From assembly GCA_019359215.1 (NCBI GenBank), contig JAHHHS010000019.1:34410-98409 (forward strand): a stretch of DNA of 64,000 bases, read 5' to 3'. Position numbers and translations under genes: made by a program. Shown here in pieces: positions 9,911 to 19,836 of this stretch (position 1 is its first letter; every line of letters begins with the position of its first letter). Source of the stretch: Nostoc indistinguendum CM1-VF10 (GTDB lineage Bacteria; Cyanobacteriota; Cyanobacteriia; Cyanobacteriales; Nostocaceae). Below the pieces are notes generated by a model. That model saw only the letters and a list, made by a program, of their open reading frames with translations, was not told where the DNA came from and did not search any database.

Positions 9911-10732
9911 CTAGGGCGTAGCTCTGGGTGTTGGTGTAGCTCCCGGTGTTGGCGTAGCTCCCGGTGTTGGCGTAGCTCCCGGTGTTGGCGTAGCTCCCGG
10001 TGTTGGCGTAGCTCCCGGTGTTGGCGTAGCTCCCGGTGTTGGCGTAGCTCCCGGTGTTGGCGTAGCTCCCGGTGTTGGCGTAGCTCCCGGTGTTGGTGTA
10101 GCTCCCGGTGTTGGCGTAGCTCCCGGTGTTGGTGTAGCTCCCGGTGTTGGTGTAGCTCCCGGTGTTGGTGTAGCTCCCGGTGTTGGTGTAGCTCCCGGTG
10201 TTGGCGTAGCTCTCGGTGTTGGCGTAGGTCCCGGTGTTGGTGTTGGCTGACTGAAGACTGTCTTTGCTTCTTCATTCAGCTTTTGGCGGAGTGCTAAATT
10301 AGCAATACCAGTTTCTGACAACTGATATTTCTTCTGGTACTCCTTCACCAGTGCTTCCGTGCGGGAATCATACAAATGATTGCGCGCGAGGGGAGGATTT
10401 GGTTTTACTACTGCATTCAAATTTGCTTCCAAAATTCGAACGATGTTAGCAGCAAAATTCTGGGTTTTCGGCCCTGCTATCCCATCAACTGGTTTTAGCT
10501 TATAACCTGTCTGAAATTCACGAATTGCCTTTCTAGTTTCCTCATCCGTCAAAGGCCTATTTGTTACCTTGACGTTATAGCCTAATCCTCGCAACACAGA
10601 ACGAAATTGCTCGGGTGTATAGCTACCTTGAGGGGCTGCGAAACCTGTGTCTACACTTACCATGCTAGCAGTTATCAGGCAAGTGACAGCAAAGGTCGCG
10701 CTTGATTTTCCAAACCCACACCACATACTCAA
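9911..10732 (-). CDS. Secreted peptidoglycan-binding protein with TPTPGA tandem repeat tail
   Basis: A 273-aa exported protein. Residues 1-32 form a signal peptide (hydrophobic [12 protein letters not shown], cleavage near GFAAPQ). Residues about 38-160 contain two peptidoglycan-binding-1-like helical modules ([12 protein letters not shown]...VDGIAGPKT and [16 protein letters not shown]). Residues 164-273 are eighteen hexapeptide units: [12 protein letters not shown], fifteen perfect TPTPGA and a last TPTPRA, then TP and stop. The Pro/Thr tail would be an extended wall-spanning linker but ends with nothing beyond it, so a C-terminal domain may have been lost or the tail itself may be exposed. 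It is convergent with the SDH-like protease 31 bp away. ATG at 10732 or 10726 would both serve. Confidence 0.85.
   Translation of the reverse strand: MSMWCGFGKSSATFAVTCLITASMVSVDTGFAAPQGSYTPEQFRSVLRGLGYNVKVTNRPLTDEETRKAIREFQTGYKLKPVDGIAGPKTQNFAANIVRILEANLNAVVKPNPPLARNHLYDSRTEALVKEYQKKYQLSETGIANLALRQKLNEEAKTVFSQPTPTPGPTPTPRATPTPGATPTPGATPTPGATPTPGATPTPGATPTPGATPTPGATPTPGATPTPGATPTPGATPTPGATPTPGATPTPGATPTPGATPTPGATPTPRATP
9915..10244. repeat. 18-bp minisatellite encoding TPTPGA
   Basis: About eighteen copies of an 18-bp unit GGTGTTGGCGTAGCTCCC vary almost only at one wobble base (GGC/GGT). Near-identity at synonymous positions points to recent expansion by slippage or recombination. Copy number is likely to vary between strains and is easily miscounted in assembly. 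Confidence 0.95.
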
Positions 10733-11043
10733 AACTCCTTTGGGTTAAATCAGCAGGATTATAAACATTAACAGCTGCATTTTAAGTTTGTTTAATAACT
10801 TTTTTCGCTATTTTTTAATATTTTTTGAATAATCTGTGATTTACTTTTTCAAGCTTTATTTAAAGAACAAAAATTAATTTTTGTCATCCATCAAAAGGAG
10901 TATCTTGTATTAGCAGAGATACAGAGGTTATTATTTGAATCGAATACACCCCTTGAACACTAAATTACAGTAGTCCATACATCTATCACCTGTATCAACT
11001 TAAGAGATAAGGCAATTAAAAAATGTATAATATATGACATATT
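10733..11043. other. Divergent promoter region
   Basis: An AT-rich 311-bp spacer between the peptidoglycan-binding protein and the 472-aa membrane protein. A purine tract (AAAAGGAG at about 10893) is seen, but no ORF, repeat or recognisable operator. Confidence 0.4.
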
Positions 11044-12462
11044 ATGATAAATATAAAATCTTCTAAGCAACGGAATCTTTGGTTTGAAAGAATTATGGCA
11101 ATTACTGCCACCGTAAATTTAGGTTTAGTTTTGTTTAACTTAAGTTACGTACCTTGGCGAGATTTCTACTTACGAAAACTTCCTCAAATTATTCAGATTT
11201 ATGACCCAATAAAAGGTATTGAACCCCATCGAGACACAAAAAATTATCTAGAAACAGTAAAGGCATTAGAAGAACAAGTCAGCCAAACAGGGTTACAGTC
11301 GCCTCAGGTAAATAGCAGACTAGAGGAAATAAGGCGTCTTAGCAACGAAATGGTTGACACTAACCCGTTTGCGGGAGTGAATAAGAGTGGGACTCTGGAA
11401 AAAATCAAAAATCGGATGCGATCGCGCATTGGTAATGAATCTGCAAAACAGTCCTTTGCCACTTTTTGGAGTCAGCCTTACTTATCACAAAATGGCTGGG
11501 ATCAACAAATTAGTTTTTTTAACCAGAGCATCCGCCCTTTGATTGCCTCTAATTACTTCCGCCAAATCGGTGAAAATGGCGAATTTGTTGATAATTTCTG
11601 GATTATTGACTTACCCTTTGTGATTTTATTTGGCTTAGAATTGCTAGGGCGTACTTTCTTGATCAGACGCCAGCATCCTGGTTTTAGCTGGTTGGAAGCA
11701 CTATTATGGCGTTGGTACGACCTATTTTTACTACTGCCATTTTGGCGGTGGCTGCGAATCTTACCTGTATTAATTCGCCTCGATCAAGTGCGGTTATTGA
11801 ATCTGCATCCAGTACGAAAACAAATTAATCAGGGGATTGTCGCTAATTTTGCCGAAGAACTCACAGAAATTGTAGTGGTGAGAGTAATTAATCAGGTTCA
11901 GGGTTCAATACAGAAGGGTGAGTTAACGCGCTGGCTTTCACAACAAGAAAATTTACGTCCCTATATAGATATTAATAATGTGAATGAAGTGGAAGCGATC
12001 GCAGGTCTTTTGGTAAAAACAATTGTCTACCAAGTGCTACCCGAAATCCAACCTGCGATCATTGCCATGTTGCGTCACAACATTGAAACCGTCTTCCATC
12101 AAGTACCCGTCTACCGCAACCTCCAAAACCTCCCTGGTGTAGGACAAGCCCAAACTCAGTTAAGCGAACAATTAGCTACTCAAATCACAACTAATCTTTA
12201 CAAAACTTTAGTTAGCGCTGTTGAAGACCCTGTTGGTGCAAAACTCACCAGTCAACTTGTACAAAGCTTCAGCGATGCTTTGGGATCTGAAATAAAGGAA
12301 AAACACGTACTTTCAGAAATTCAGAGTTTACTTTTTGACTTCTTAGAGGAAATAAAACTCAACTACGTCCAGCGTTTATCCCAAGAAGACATAGACCAAA
12401 TTATCGAGCAAACCAGGCAGTTACGAACACAAGTATCAGTTCCAGCAGTAGTGCAAAGATGA
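11044..12462 (+). CDS. Conserved cyanobacterial membrane protein, function unknown
   Basis: A 472-aa protein I cannot assign to a named family. It has an N-terminal hydrophobic segment (about residues 17-37), a soluble helical region (about 45-185), a second hydrophobic segment (about 190-215, FWIIDLPFVILFGLELLG) and an aromatic-rich stretch (about 220-260, ALLWRWYDLFLLLPFWRWLR). A long mostly helical C-terminal half (about 265-472) follows, with repeated amphipathic LVxxF/QLVQSF-type helices. The layout suggests a membrane-anchored scaffold. It lies upstream of rimP, but a repeat-filled spacer of about 200 bp separates them and operon membership is not evident. Confidence 0.75.
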   Translation: MINIKSSKQRNLWFERIMAITATVNLGLVLFNLSYVPWRDFYLRKLPQIIQIYDPIKGIEPHRDTKNYLETVKALEEQVSQTGLQSPQVNSRLEEIRRLSNEMVDTNPFAGVNKSGTLEKIKNRMRSRIGNESAKQSFATFWSQPYLSQNGWDQQISFFNQSIRPLIASNYFRQIGENGEFVDNFWIIDLPFVILFGLELLGRTFLIRRQHPGFSWLEALLWRWYDLFLLLPFWRWLRILPVLIRLDQVRLLNLHPVRKQINQGIVANFAEELTEIVVVRVINQVQGSIQKGELTRWLSQQENLRPYIDINNVNEVEAIAGLLVKTIVYQVLPEIQPAIIAMLRHNIETVFHQVPVYRNLQNLPGVGQAQTQLSEQLATQITTNLYKTLVSAVEDPVGAKLTSQLVQSFSDALGSEIKEKHVLSEIQSLLFDFLEEIKLNYVQRLSQEDIDQIIEQTRQLRTQVSVPAVVQR

Positions 12463-12545
12463 GGGAGCAGGGGGAGCAGGGGAGACAAGGGGGACAGAGA
12501 GAATAACTATGCCCCATGTCCCATGCCCAATCCCCAATCACTATT
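12463..12545. repeat. Intergenic GGGAGCAG/ATGCCCA repeat tract
   Basis: Tandem GGGAGCAGG-type units are followed by CCCCATGTCCCATGCCCAATCCCC, the same paired purine and pyrimidine repeats seen at 13.15 and 19.5 kb. Confidence 0.6.
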
Positions 12546-12632
12546 GACTATCCAATAAATGCGCTAAACTCGAATTAGGCGAATCATTATTGGTTCGTCA
12601 CAAGACTTCTTGGAAGATATACCTATCGCAGG

Positions 12633-12657
12633 AAGTGGGTCAGTGCCCACTTTTTTT
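12633..12657 (+). terminator. Terminator-like hairpin in the rimP leader (putative attenuator)
   Basis: AAGTGGG (12633-12639) and CCCACTT (12646-12652) form a perfect 7-bp stem around a TCAGTG loop, run directly into a T-tract, and end 13 nt before the rimP ATG. An intrinsic terminator between promoter and first gene suggests premature termination control of the rimP-nusA-ylxR-infB operon. NusA affects hairpin-dependent pausing and termination, so feedback is plausible (inference). Confidence 0.65.
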
Positions 12658-12670
12658 ATTGAATTTTCTC

Positions 12671-13132
12671 ATGGCTCATCCTTTAGTTCCACAAATTATT
12701 GATTTGGCGACACCAGTGGCAGAAGAACTGGGATTGGAAGTGGTTGGCGTAGTTTTTCACACTAACCAAAGTCCACCAGTGTTGCGCGTAGACATTCGCA
12801 ATCCTGAGCAAGACACCGGGTTAAATGATTGTGAGAGGATGAGCCGTGCTTTAGAAGCCTCCTTAGATGCTGCCCAAATCGTTCCAGATGCCTATGTCTT
12901 GGAAGTCTCTAGTCCTGGTATTTCGCGGCAGTTGGTAACAGACAGGGAGTTTATTTCCTTTAAAGGATTTCCTGTCATCATCTCCACTTCGCCACCCTAC
13001 GACGGACAACAAGAGTGGATTGGTCAGTTGATTCGCCGGGATGAGACAGCACTTTACTTGAACCAAAAAGGCCGTGTAGTCGAAATTCCCCGCTCCCTAA
13101 TTACTAAGGTGCAGCTAGACGAGCGCCGATAA
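12671..13132 (+). CDS. rimP: Ribosome maturation factor RimP
   Basis: A 153-aa RimP (YhbC/YlxS) protein for 30S subunit maturation. The N-terminal domain includes GLEVVGVVF and [10 protein letters not shown], the signature [10 protein letters not shown] is near residue 80, and a small SH3-like C-terminal domain follows. The frame is open further upstream to a GTG at 12590, but that stretch would encode the terminator-like leader hairpin. The ATG at 12671 (MAHPLVPQI) fits the family. It is the first gene of the conserved rimP-nusA-ylxR-infB order. Confidence 0.93.
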   Translation: MAHPLVPQIIDLATPVAEELGLEVVGVVFHTNQSPPVLRVDIRNPEQDTGLNDCERMSRALEASLDAAQIVPDAYVLEVSSPGISRQLVTDREFISFKGFPVIISTSPPYDGQQEWIGQLIRRDETALYLNQKGRVVEIPRSLITKVQLDERR

Positions 13133-13136
13133 ATGA

Positions 13137-13318
13137 GTGATTAGAGGCTAGGGACTAGGGACTAGGGACTAAGGGATTGGAGGAGCAGAGGAGCAGAAAA
13201 GCAGAGGAGCAGAGGGTAAGTTGCTGCAAGTCTTTTGCCTTTGCACCCAATGCCCCATGCCCAATGCCCCATGCCCAATGCCCCATGCCCAATGCCCAGT
13301 CCCCACTCCCTAATTTTT
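13137..13318. repeat. Composite tandem and inverted repeat between rimP and nusA
   Basis: Tandem GGACTAG units, then GAGGAGCAGA-type units, then three to four copies of ATGCCCAATGCCCC lie between rimP and nusA. The two ends are loosely complementary (CTAGGGACTAGGG versus CCCAGTCCCCACTCCC), so the spacer could fold. It inserts about 190 bp into an otherwise compact operon. Confidence 0.7.
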
Positions 13319-13332
13319 AAAGGAGATTGCTT

Positions 13333-14610
13333 ATGTCAATGGTTACTTTACCGGGATTAAAAGAATTAATTGAAAGTATAAGTCATGAGCGGAATTTACC
13401 CCGTCTTGCAGTTCAATCAGCTATTAGAGAAGCACTACTCAAAGGCTACGAACGTTATCGTCGCGCCCAAAATTTAGAGCGCAAACAGTTTGACGAAGAT
13501 TATTTTGAGAATTTTGAAGTAGAACTCGATATTGACGGAGAAGGATTTCGCGTTCTTTCCACCAAAACTATTGTCGAAGAAGTCAATAACACAGACCATC
13601 AGATTTCCCTAGACGAAGTTCAACAAGTAGCTCCCGAAGCGCAGTTAGGAGACTCTGTGGTGCTGGATGTGACTCCCGACCAAGGAGAGTTTGGTCGGAT
13701 GGCGGCGATGCAAACTAAGCAGGTATTGGCGCAAAAATTGCGGGATCAACAGCGCCAAATGGTGCAAGAAGAGTTCCAAGATTTAGAAGGAACTGTCCTG
13801 CAAGCAAGAGTCCTGCGATTTGAGAGGCAGTCTGTGGTTCTGGCAGTTAGCAGTGGCTTTGGTCAGCCAGAAGTAGAAGCCGAATTACCGAAGCGGGAAC
13901 AGCTGCCCAATGATAATTATCGGGCAAATGCCACCTTCAAGGTGTATCTGAAAAAAGTCTCCCAAGGTCAGCAACGAGGGCCACAGCTACTTGTGTCTCG
14001 CGCTGATGCTGGTTTGGTGGTTTATCTATTTGCCAACGAAGTCCCAGAAATTGAAGATGAAGTGGTACGGATAGTTGCCGTAGCTAGGGAGGCAAACCCC
14101 CCCTCCCGTTATGTCGGCCCCCGGACTAAAATAGCAGTAGATACCCTTGATCGCGATGTAGACCCAGTTGGCGCTTGTATCGGAGCCAGGGGATCGCGAA
14201 TTCAAGTGGTAGTCAACGAATTACGCGGTGAAAAAATAGATGTAATTCGTTGGTCGCCAGATCCAGCAACATATATTGCCAATGCCTTAAGTCCAGCACG
14301 GGTGGATGAAGTACGCCTGATGGACCCAGAATCCCGGCAAACTCACGTACTCGTGGCTGAAGACCAACTTAGTTTAGCCATTGGGAAAGAAGGACAAAAT
14401 GTCCGTTTGGCAGCCCGTCTGACTGGTTGGAAAATAGATATCAAAGACAAAGCTAAATACGACTATGCAGGAGAGGATGAGAAATTTGCGGCTGTAAGAG
14501 CAAAATATCAATCAGACGAAAATGAGCTTGAGTTTGAGGATGAATTAGAAGATGAAAATCAGGAAGAATTAGAAGAGGAGGATACTTTTGATACTAACGA
14601 CGACGAGTAA
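13333..14610 (+). CDS. nusA: Transcription termination/antitermination factor NusA
   Basis: A 425-aa NusA that binds RNA polymerase and controls pausing, termination and antitermination. Order: N-terminal polymerase-binding domain (about 1-125), S1 domain (about 130-200), then KH1 with GACIGARGSRIQVV and KH2 with AIGKEGQNVRLAARL. It ends in an acidic Glu/Asp tail (about 375-425) and lacks the C-terminal repeats of E. coli NusA, as usual in cyanobacteria. AAAGGAG at 13318-13324 sets the ATG at 13333 over an in-frame TTG at 13327 that overlaps the ribosome binding site. Confidence 0.96.
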   Translation: MSMVTLPGLKELIESISHERNLPRLAVQSAIREALLKGYERYRRAQNLERKQFDEDYFENFEVELDIDGEGFRVLSTKTIVEEVNNTDHQISLDEVQQVAPEAQLGDSVVLDVTPDQGEFGRMAAMQTKQVLAQKLRDQQRQMVQEEFQDLEGTVLQARVLRFERQSVVLAVSSGFGQPEVEAELPKREQLPNDNYRANATFKVYLKKVSQGQQRGPQLLVSRADAGLVVYLFANEVPEIEDEVVRIVAVAREANPPSRYVGPRTKIAVDTLDRDVDPVGACIGARGSRIQVVVNELRGEKIDVIRWSPDPATYIANALSPARVDEVRLMDPESRQTHVLVAEDQLSLAIGKEGQNVRLAARLTGWKIDIKDKAKYDYAGEDEKFAAVRAKYQSDENELEFEDELEDENQEELEEEDTFDTNDDE

Positions 14611-14758
14611 TTGATAAACCTTGTAAAGTTTTGATAATGTTGATTGTAGTCCGAGTCTCAAAGATTATTTTCTGAAAGATGCCTTGGTATAAGTAAAAAA
14701 TAGTAATAAAAAACTTATTTTTACACCCAGAATGCTGGACTAAGATCACAGAGAACCG

Positions 14759-15028
14759 ATGAAACCAAATTATCGGCGCTGCGTTAGTTGCCGGAAAGTA
14801 GGCTCAAAAGATGAGTTTTGGCGGATTGTCCGCGTCTTTCCATCGGGAAAGGTACAATTAGATCAGGGCATGGGGCGTTCTGCCTATATTTGTCCGCAAA
14901 CGAGTTGCCTACAAGCAGCTCAAAAAAAAAATCGACTAGGGCGATCGCTACATGCATCAGTGCCAGAAACACTGTACCAAAGCTTGTCGCAACGTCTAGC
15001 CCGCACCAATACCCAAAACCAAATTTAG
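14759..15028 (+). CDS. ylxR: YlxR-family (DUF448) RNA-binding protein
   Basis: An 89-aa YlxR protein. It has the N-terminal RRCVSCRK motif and the family signature GRSAYICPQ (usually GRGAYVC) near residue 40, then a basic patch KKNRLGRSL. YlxR proteins are small RNA- or nucleoid-associated proteins nearly always encoded between nusA and infB, as here. Confidence 0.92.
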   Translation: MKPNYRRCVSCRKVGSKDEFWRIVRVFPSGKVQLDQGMGRSAYICPQTSCLQAAQKKNRLGRSLHASVPETLYQSLSQRLARTNTQNQI

Positions 15029-15510
15029 TTGGAACAACTTCGTGACGTCATTACTAGAGGAATTGTGCGAAAGCCGAAGTCGCGCTTTCATGACAGCCTC
15101 TGTTGATGGTTAAGGTTAGTGCCAAAATAGTAAATGGGTGTAAAAGGCATTCGGCTCTCCAATAATTAAGAGGGGCGAGGCAAGATTCCCAGAACAAGAT
15201 GTAATCGATTGTGTTGTGGAAGGCTCAGAATCACCAAAACAAGAAACTACAAAATGGCAACCTGGTAGCGCTTAGGCGCAGTTCGGCGTCAGGGGTTCCT
15301 ATAAAAATCTTTTATTTAAAAAATTTTTATGGGTGTCCCTCAACCATCATTCCTGGTGGGGATGCCATTATTAAACCGAAACATCTCTCTTTCCTGATTG
15401 GAGGCACCGGCAAAAACTGAACGGCAGTCTAAAAACAGTAATCCAAGGATGGAGATGTCGCACTCCCAGGCAACCATCCGCTAAAACTGTAAATTAAAGG
15501 GGAAGAGTGG
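15029..15510. other. infB upstream spacer
   Basis: A 482-bp spacer between ylxR and infB. A GGGGAAGAG stretch lies just before the infB ATG. An open frame at 15211-15420 has no recognisable features and I do not call it. Length and AT-rich stretches (TTTATTTAAAAAATTTTTAT) leave room for a second promoter in front of infB. Confidence 0.4.
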
Positions 15511-18500
15511 ATGAACAACGGCAAAGTTAGAATCTATGAATTATCAAAGGAATTGAATTTGGATAACAAAGAGCTACTAGCAATTTGCGACCAGCTCAGC
15601 ATCTCGGTCAAAAGCCATAGCAGCACGATTTCAGAATCCGAGGCAGAAAACATCCGCACGGCTGCGGAAAAACTCGCAGCGACGAATGTCTCCGCCAAAA
15701 AGGAACTACGTACAACCAGCCATAAACCAAACTCACCGCCAAACGGTGGATCTGCCCGACCTGCTGCACCCCACAAACAGCAAATTTTGGAAATACGCAA
15801 ACCCAAAATATTGAGAAATACTACCCCCAACGCCCCAGAGGCGTCAGTTGCTACCAATACCCAAGCTGCCTTGTCTGAAGCTAATCCTCCCTCTCCACCA
15901 CGGCCTTTCGCTACACCAGTCTCACCCATGAAACCGGCAGCACCAACTCGACCTGTGCCCCGGACTCAATCTGAGACTCAAGAGCAACCTCCTGTTCCTC
16001 CTGTTACGGACTTGGAACAAACGCCAAATCTAAATCAGGCGTCGGAAAAAACAGCATCCCAAAAACCAGAAAAAATAGTTCCACCCAGACCGAAAGCGGA
16101 AAAACCGATCAAACCGCAATTAGCTGCCCCACCGCCAAGACCTGCGGCGGAAGAAGCCCCGGTGGCAGATGAACAAGTATCTCAGGCAGACAAACCGATC
16201 CTTAAGCGTGACCAACGGCAACGGCCCGTCGAAGGCGATCGCGAACAAATTAAGCCAAGAGTTGCTAAACTGCCAACTGACCAGTCTCCACAATCTGCGC
16301 CACAAAGACAGGCTCGGCCTACCCCTGCACCCACCAGACCAGAGCAGAGGGGCAATAGACCATCTGCACCATCACAGCTAGGAGAAGGGCAAAGGCCCAG
16401 ACCAGCCCGCCCTGGTGAAGCTGTAGCAGCCGCAATGCCGATTGCTACTCCACCCAGACAGATGTCAGGAATAGCGGGCAAATCTCAAGGATTGGGTGAT
16501 GAGCCAGTCGTCACACCTGATCTCCTCGATTTGAAACGCCCAAGTCCTCCTCGCCCCACCAAAGGCGGCAAGAAGTGGGTAGAAGAGGAAATAATTGACG
16601 AAGTTAAAGAGAAGGCTAAAGCTGGCGTCAAAGGTAAGCGGATCAAGCCGATACTGGATGATGAGTTTGAAGAAGATTTACTGGATGATGACGATAGCGA
16701 CTCACCAGCCACCGTCCAAGTCAGCCTTTCCATTGCCCGTCCTCCCAAGCCAAAAGCTACTCGACCTGTGCAGATGCCAGGGGCAACCCTTGCTAGCGCC
16801 CCAACTGCTAGAGGAAGTAGAAAACCTGGTTCTAAATCTGGTTCTAGCCGTGACCATCACAATAACCGTCGCCACCAACAAGAAGCCGATACAAAGCGTG
16901 ACCGTCCCGAAAAGGTCACGATCACTGGGCCCTTGACTGTGCAAGAACTGTCTGACGTTTTAGCGGTTCCCGATACAGAGATTGTTAAAATCCTGTTCCT
17001 CAAAGGCATGGCGGTGAGTATCACCCAAAATCTCGATATTCCCACAATTACCCTGGTAGGAAAAGAACTAGAAATAGAAGTCGAAACCGTCGAGCGAGAA
17101 GCAGAAGCTCGGAAAATTACAGAAATGGTCGGCGCAGAAGACCTAGAATATCTCCACCGCCGTCCGCCAGTCGTGACAATTATGGGTCACGTAGACCACG
17201 GGAAAACAACCCTGCTCGACTCAATTCGCAAAACAAAAGTGGCTGCTGGCGAAGCTGGTGGTATCACTCAACACATCGGTGCATACCATGTGGATGTGGA
17301 ACATGAGGGCAAACCACAGCAGATAGTCTTCCTAGATACTCCTGGTCACGAAGCCTTTACAGCGATGCGGGCTAGAGGAGCGCGGGTAACAGACATTGCC
17401 GTGTTGGTAGTGGCTGCTGATGATGGTGTCCGTCCTCAAACCATTGAAGCCGTTAGCCACGCCCAAGCAGCCGGAGTGCCAATTGTTGTTGCAATCAACA
17501 AAATTGACAAAGAAGGGGCACAACCAGAACGGGTTAAACAAGAACTCACCCAGTATGGTCTGACCGCAGAAGATTGGGGTGGTGAGACAATCATGGTTCC
17601 CGTGAGCGCCATCAGAGGTGAAAACCTGGATACGCTCTTAGAGATGATTCTGCTGGTAGCAGAAGTTGCAGAACTATCTGCCAACCCAGATCGTACCGCC
17701 AAAGGAACTGTAATTGAAGCACATCTGGATAAAGCCAAAGGAGCAGTTGCTACCCTGCTAATTCAGAATGGCACTCTGCATGTGGGAGATATTTTGGTAG
17801 CCGGGTCGGCTTTCGGTAAAGTCCGGGCGATGGTAGATGATAGAGGCAAGAGAGTAGACATTGCTTCTCCTTCCTTTGCTGTCGAGGTACTAGGTTTAAG
17901 TGATGTACCAGCAGCAGGCGACGAGTTCGAGGTCTTCGAGAACGAAAAAGAAGCCAGAGCACTCGCTAGTGATCGCGCCGATAGACAACGCCTATCCCGC
18001 CTGTTACAAGGTCGTGTTACCCTTACAACCCTGTCGGCTCAAGCACAAGAAGGCGAGTTGAAAGAACTCAACTTGATCTTGAAGGGAGACGTACAAGGTT
18101 CTGTAGAAGCCATTGTGGGAGCGCTCAAGCAAATCCCACAAAACGAAGTCCAAATTCGGATGCTCTTGGCTACTGCTGGGGAAATCACCGAAACAGATAT
18201 CGACTTAGCAGCTGCCAGTAACGCTGTAATTATTGGCTTCAACACCACCTTCGCTAGTGGCGCTAGACAAGCCACCGATGAAGCGGGTGTAGATGTCCGA
18301 GAATATAACGTGATCTACAAACTCCTAGAAGATATCCAAGATGCCTTGGAAGGTCTTTTGGAACCAGAGTTGGTCGAAGAACCTTTGGGTCAAACCGAAG
18401 TCCGGGCCGTCTTCCCAGTGGGTCGCGGTGCGGTTGCCGGTTGCTACGTTCAATCTGGCAAGCTAGTTCGCAACTGCAAAGTCAGGGTGCGACGCGGCGG

Positions 18501-18681
18501 TAAGGTGATCTATGAAGGCGTCCTTGATTCCCTAAAACGGATGAAAGAAGATGCTCGTGAAGTGAACGCTGGTTATGAATGCGGTGTCGGCATGGATAAA
18601 TTCAATGATTGGGTTGAAGGTGACATCATCGAATCCTATCAGATGGTTACGAAGCGCCGCACTCTCACCTTAACGAGATAG
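15511..18681 (+). CDS. infB: Translation initiation factor IF-2
   Basis: A 1056-aa IF-2, the GTPase that places initiator tRNA on the 30S subunit and promotes subunit joining. Residues 1-50 hold an IF2-N module. A long Pro/Ala/Lys/Arg-rich disordered region follows (about 60-450), then a second IF2-N module before the G domain. The G domain has G1 [10 protein letters not shown] starting at 559, DTPGHEAF (G3) and NKID (G4), then domain II, IF-2 domain III and a C-terminal beta barrel ending near [10 protein letters not shown]. The large N-terminal extension is typical of cyanobacteria. Confidence 0.97.
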   Translation: MNNGKVRIYELSKELNLDNKELLAICDQLSISVKSHSSTISESEAENIRTAAEKLAATNVSAKKELRTTSHKPNSPPNGGSARPAAPHKQQILEIRKPKILRNTTPNAPEASVATNTQAALSEANPPSPPRPFATPVSPMKPAAPTRPVPRTQSETQEQPPVPPVTDLEQTPNLNQASEKTASQKPEKIVPPRPKAEKPIKPQLAAPPPRPAAEEAPVADEQVSQADKPILKRDQRQRPVEGDREQIKPRVAKLPTDQSPQSAPQRQARPTPAPTRPEQRGNRPSAPSQLGEGQRPRPARPGEAVAAAMPIATPPRQMSGIAGKSQGLGDEPVVTPDLLDLKRPSPPRPTKGGKKWVEEEIIDEVKEKAKAGVKGKRIKPILDDEFEEDLLDDDDSDSPATVQVSLSIARPPKPKATRPVQMPGATLASAPTARGSRKPGSKSGSSRDHHNNRRHQQEADTKRDRPEKVTITGPLTVQELSDVLAVPDTEIVKILFLKGMAVSITQNLDIPTITLVGKELEIEVETVEREAEARKITEMVGAEDLEYLHRRPPVVTIMGHVDHGKTTLLDSIRKTKVAAGEAGGITQHIGAYHVDVEHEGKPQQIVFLDTPGHEAFTAMRARGARVTDIAVLVVAADDGVRPQTIEAVSHAQAAGVPIVVAINKIDKEGAQPERVKQELTQYGLTAEDWGGETIMVPVSAIRGENLDTLLEMILLVAEVAELSANPDRTAKGTVIEAHLDKAKGAVATLLIQNGTLHVGDILVAGSAFGKVRAMVDDRGKRVDIASPSFAVEVLGLSDVPAAGDEFEVFENEKEARALASDRADRQRLSRLLQGRVTLTTLSAQAQEGELKELNLILKGDVQGSVEAIVGALKQIPQNEVQIRMLLATAGEITETDIDLAAASNAVIIGFNTTFASGARQATDEAGVDVREYNVIYKLLEDIQDALEGLLEPELVEEPLGQTEVRAVFPVGRGAVAGCYVQSGKLVRNCKVRVRRGGKVIYEGVLDSLKRMKEDAREVNAGYECGVGMDKFNDWVEGDIIESYQMVTKRRTLTLTR

Positions 18682-18699
18682 TGTTAAGGGTAAAATGGT

Positions 18700-18785
18700 T
18701 AGAAGTTAGGAGTAATAAATTAGGAGTTAGGAGTTAAAGACTGCTAATTTGTAACTCCTAATAACTCTTAACTTATAACTTTTTA
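18700..18785. repeat. TTAGGAGT inverted spacer repeat
   Basis: Copies of AGTTAGGAGTTA are followed after about 20 bp by TAACTCCTAATAACT, forming an imperfect stem loop between infB and the next gene. It may serve as a terminator or mRNA end, but no clean U-tract follows. Confidence 0.5.
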
Positions 18786-18787
18786 TT

Positions 18788-19408
18788 ATGCATTCATTTC
18801 GCTCTGAACCTATTTTGTGGATTCACGTCGCTGGATTGGCGACGTTGCCTATTTTTTTACTGCTCTGCTTATTGTTTTTGTCTGTAGGCGAGCCGTTTTT
18901 GCCAGTCTGGATGGAGCTATGTTTAGTTGCCGCCATTGGTATTCTTCCTCTACTATGGATGCAATTGCGTCGTCCTTTTTATATATTTGCTCTTTTAGGA
19001 ATAGCCCTAAAGCCAGAAAATCTGACTGAACGGCAGCGAAAAATTCTCTGTTTAACTAATACAAAGTTAAATCGTATCCTGGCATTAGTGGCAGCAGTAT
19101 TATCACTTTGGGTACTGTGGCATCTCTACCAAATTGCCCCATTAGTAGCAAATTCAGCTAAATTTCTTCCACAATGGCGCAGCGTTGCACTATTGTTTGC
19201 GGGGTTAGCCTTTTTGGGCAGCAATCTATTTTTACAAGTACCTGTGAGTGTAATGCGAGTTTTAGTGACTAATGACACAGAATTCGCTGGCATAGAGCCA
19301 TTATCTTTAGAAAAGATTAAGCAAGATTTCACAATTCTAGGTGTGCGAGTTAATCAAATCGTGCCCCGGTTATTGGAATCTTTGTTTCGGATTAATACAG
19401 ATTCGTAG
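18788..19408 (+). CDS. Cyanobacterial low-complexity-tail type membrane protein
   Basis: A 206-aa integral membrane protein with about four hydrophobic helices: residues 13-33, 38-60, 98-118 and 135-155. A soluble C-terminus follows (VPVSVMRVLVTND...LEKIKQDF). The family is conserved next to infB in cyanobacteria and is often annotated as low-complexity tail membrane protein; this copy has almost no low-complexity tail. Function is unknown. The neighbouring position suggests co-transcription with infB, though a repeat spacer of about 100 bp intervenes. Confidence 0.75.
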   Translation: MHSFRSEPILWIHVAGLATLPIFLLLCLLFLSVGEPFLPVWMELCLVAAIGILPLLWMQLRRPFYIFALLGIALKPENLTERQRKILCLTNTKLNRILALVAAVLSLWVLWHLYQIAPLVANSAKFLPQWRSVALLFAGLAFLGSNLFLQVPVSVMRVLVTNDTEFAGIEPLSLEKIKQDFTILGVRVNQIVPRLLESLFRINTDS

Positions 19409-19440
19409 CAGCCCGTAAAGTATATTATTTCACCTTAAAG

Positions 19441-19610
19441 GGCTAGAGAGGAGAGTAGGGGGAGATGAGGGAGATGAGGAAGCAGGAGAAGAAGCAAGGG
19501 AGCAGGGAGCAGGGAGCAAGGGAGAAGAGCTTTCCCCTCTGCACCCCGCACCCTGTCCCTCTGACTCTTTCCCAATGCCCCATGCCCCATGCCCCGTGCC
19601 CAATTACCCT
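19441..19610. repeat. Intergenic GGGAGCAG/ATGCCCC inverted repeat tract
   Basis: GGGAGATGAGGGAGATGAGG and GGGAGCAGGGAGCAAGGGAG are followed by CTGCACCCCGCACCC and CAATGCCCCATGCCCCATGCC. The pairing and order match other spacer tracts in this window. Confidence 0.65.
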
Positions 19611-19638
19611 TGAAGTTAAAACAAAGGAATGAGAAACT

Positions 19639-19836
19639 ATGGCTCAAATTCCAGCTTCTAGCGATCGCCAATTTTCTGCTGATACTGAAATTTGGTATAG
19701 TCTCAAATGTGCGATATCCACTAGTTCCGGTTTTCAACGCTGGCAACTAGAACGCGATGCTCAATTACACGGAATTCGCTTGGAACAGCAGGTACAACGC
19801 TATTTAAGAGAAACTTTAGAAACTTTAGCTTACTAA
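19639..19836 (+). CDS. Small conserved cyanobacterial protein
   Basis: A 65-aa soluble protein (starts MAQIPASSDRQF, ends RETLETLAY) with a C-terminal helix rich in Glu, Gln and Arg (FQRWQLERDAQLHGIRLEQ). I recognise no domain and can give no function. The ATG at 19639 follows AAGGAATGAG, a plausible ribosome binding site. Its stop overlaps the stop of the convergent DUF1400 gene by 4 nt. Confidence 0.65.
   Translation: MAQIPASSDRQFSADTEIWYSLKCAISTSSGFQRWQLERDAQLHGIRLEQQVQRYLRETLETLAY

Noticed and set aside
9915..10244. Direct repeats that might suggest a CRISPR array
   Set aside because: The repeats are contiguous 18-bp coding units with no unique spacers, and no cas gene is present.
9853..10275. 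A minus-strand ORF encoding [12 protein letters not shown] hexapeptide repeats
   Set aside because: It is the wrong frame of the 18-bp TPTPGA minisatellite. The overlapping frame has a signal peptide and peptidoglycan-binding domains, so it is the gene.
15211..15420. A 69-codon ORF between ylxR and infB
   Set aside because: No recognisable features, and the spacer is expected to be infB leader.
16182..16481. Several minus-strand ORFs inside infB
   Set aside because: They are shadows caused by the GC-richer, stop-poor Pro/Ala-rich region of IF-2.
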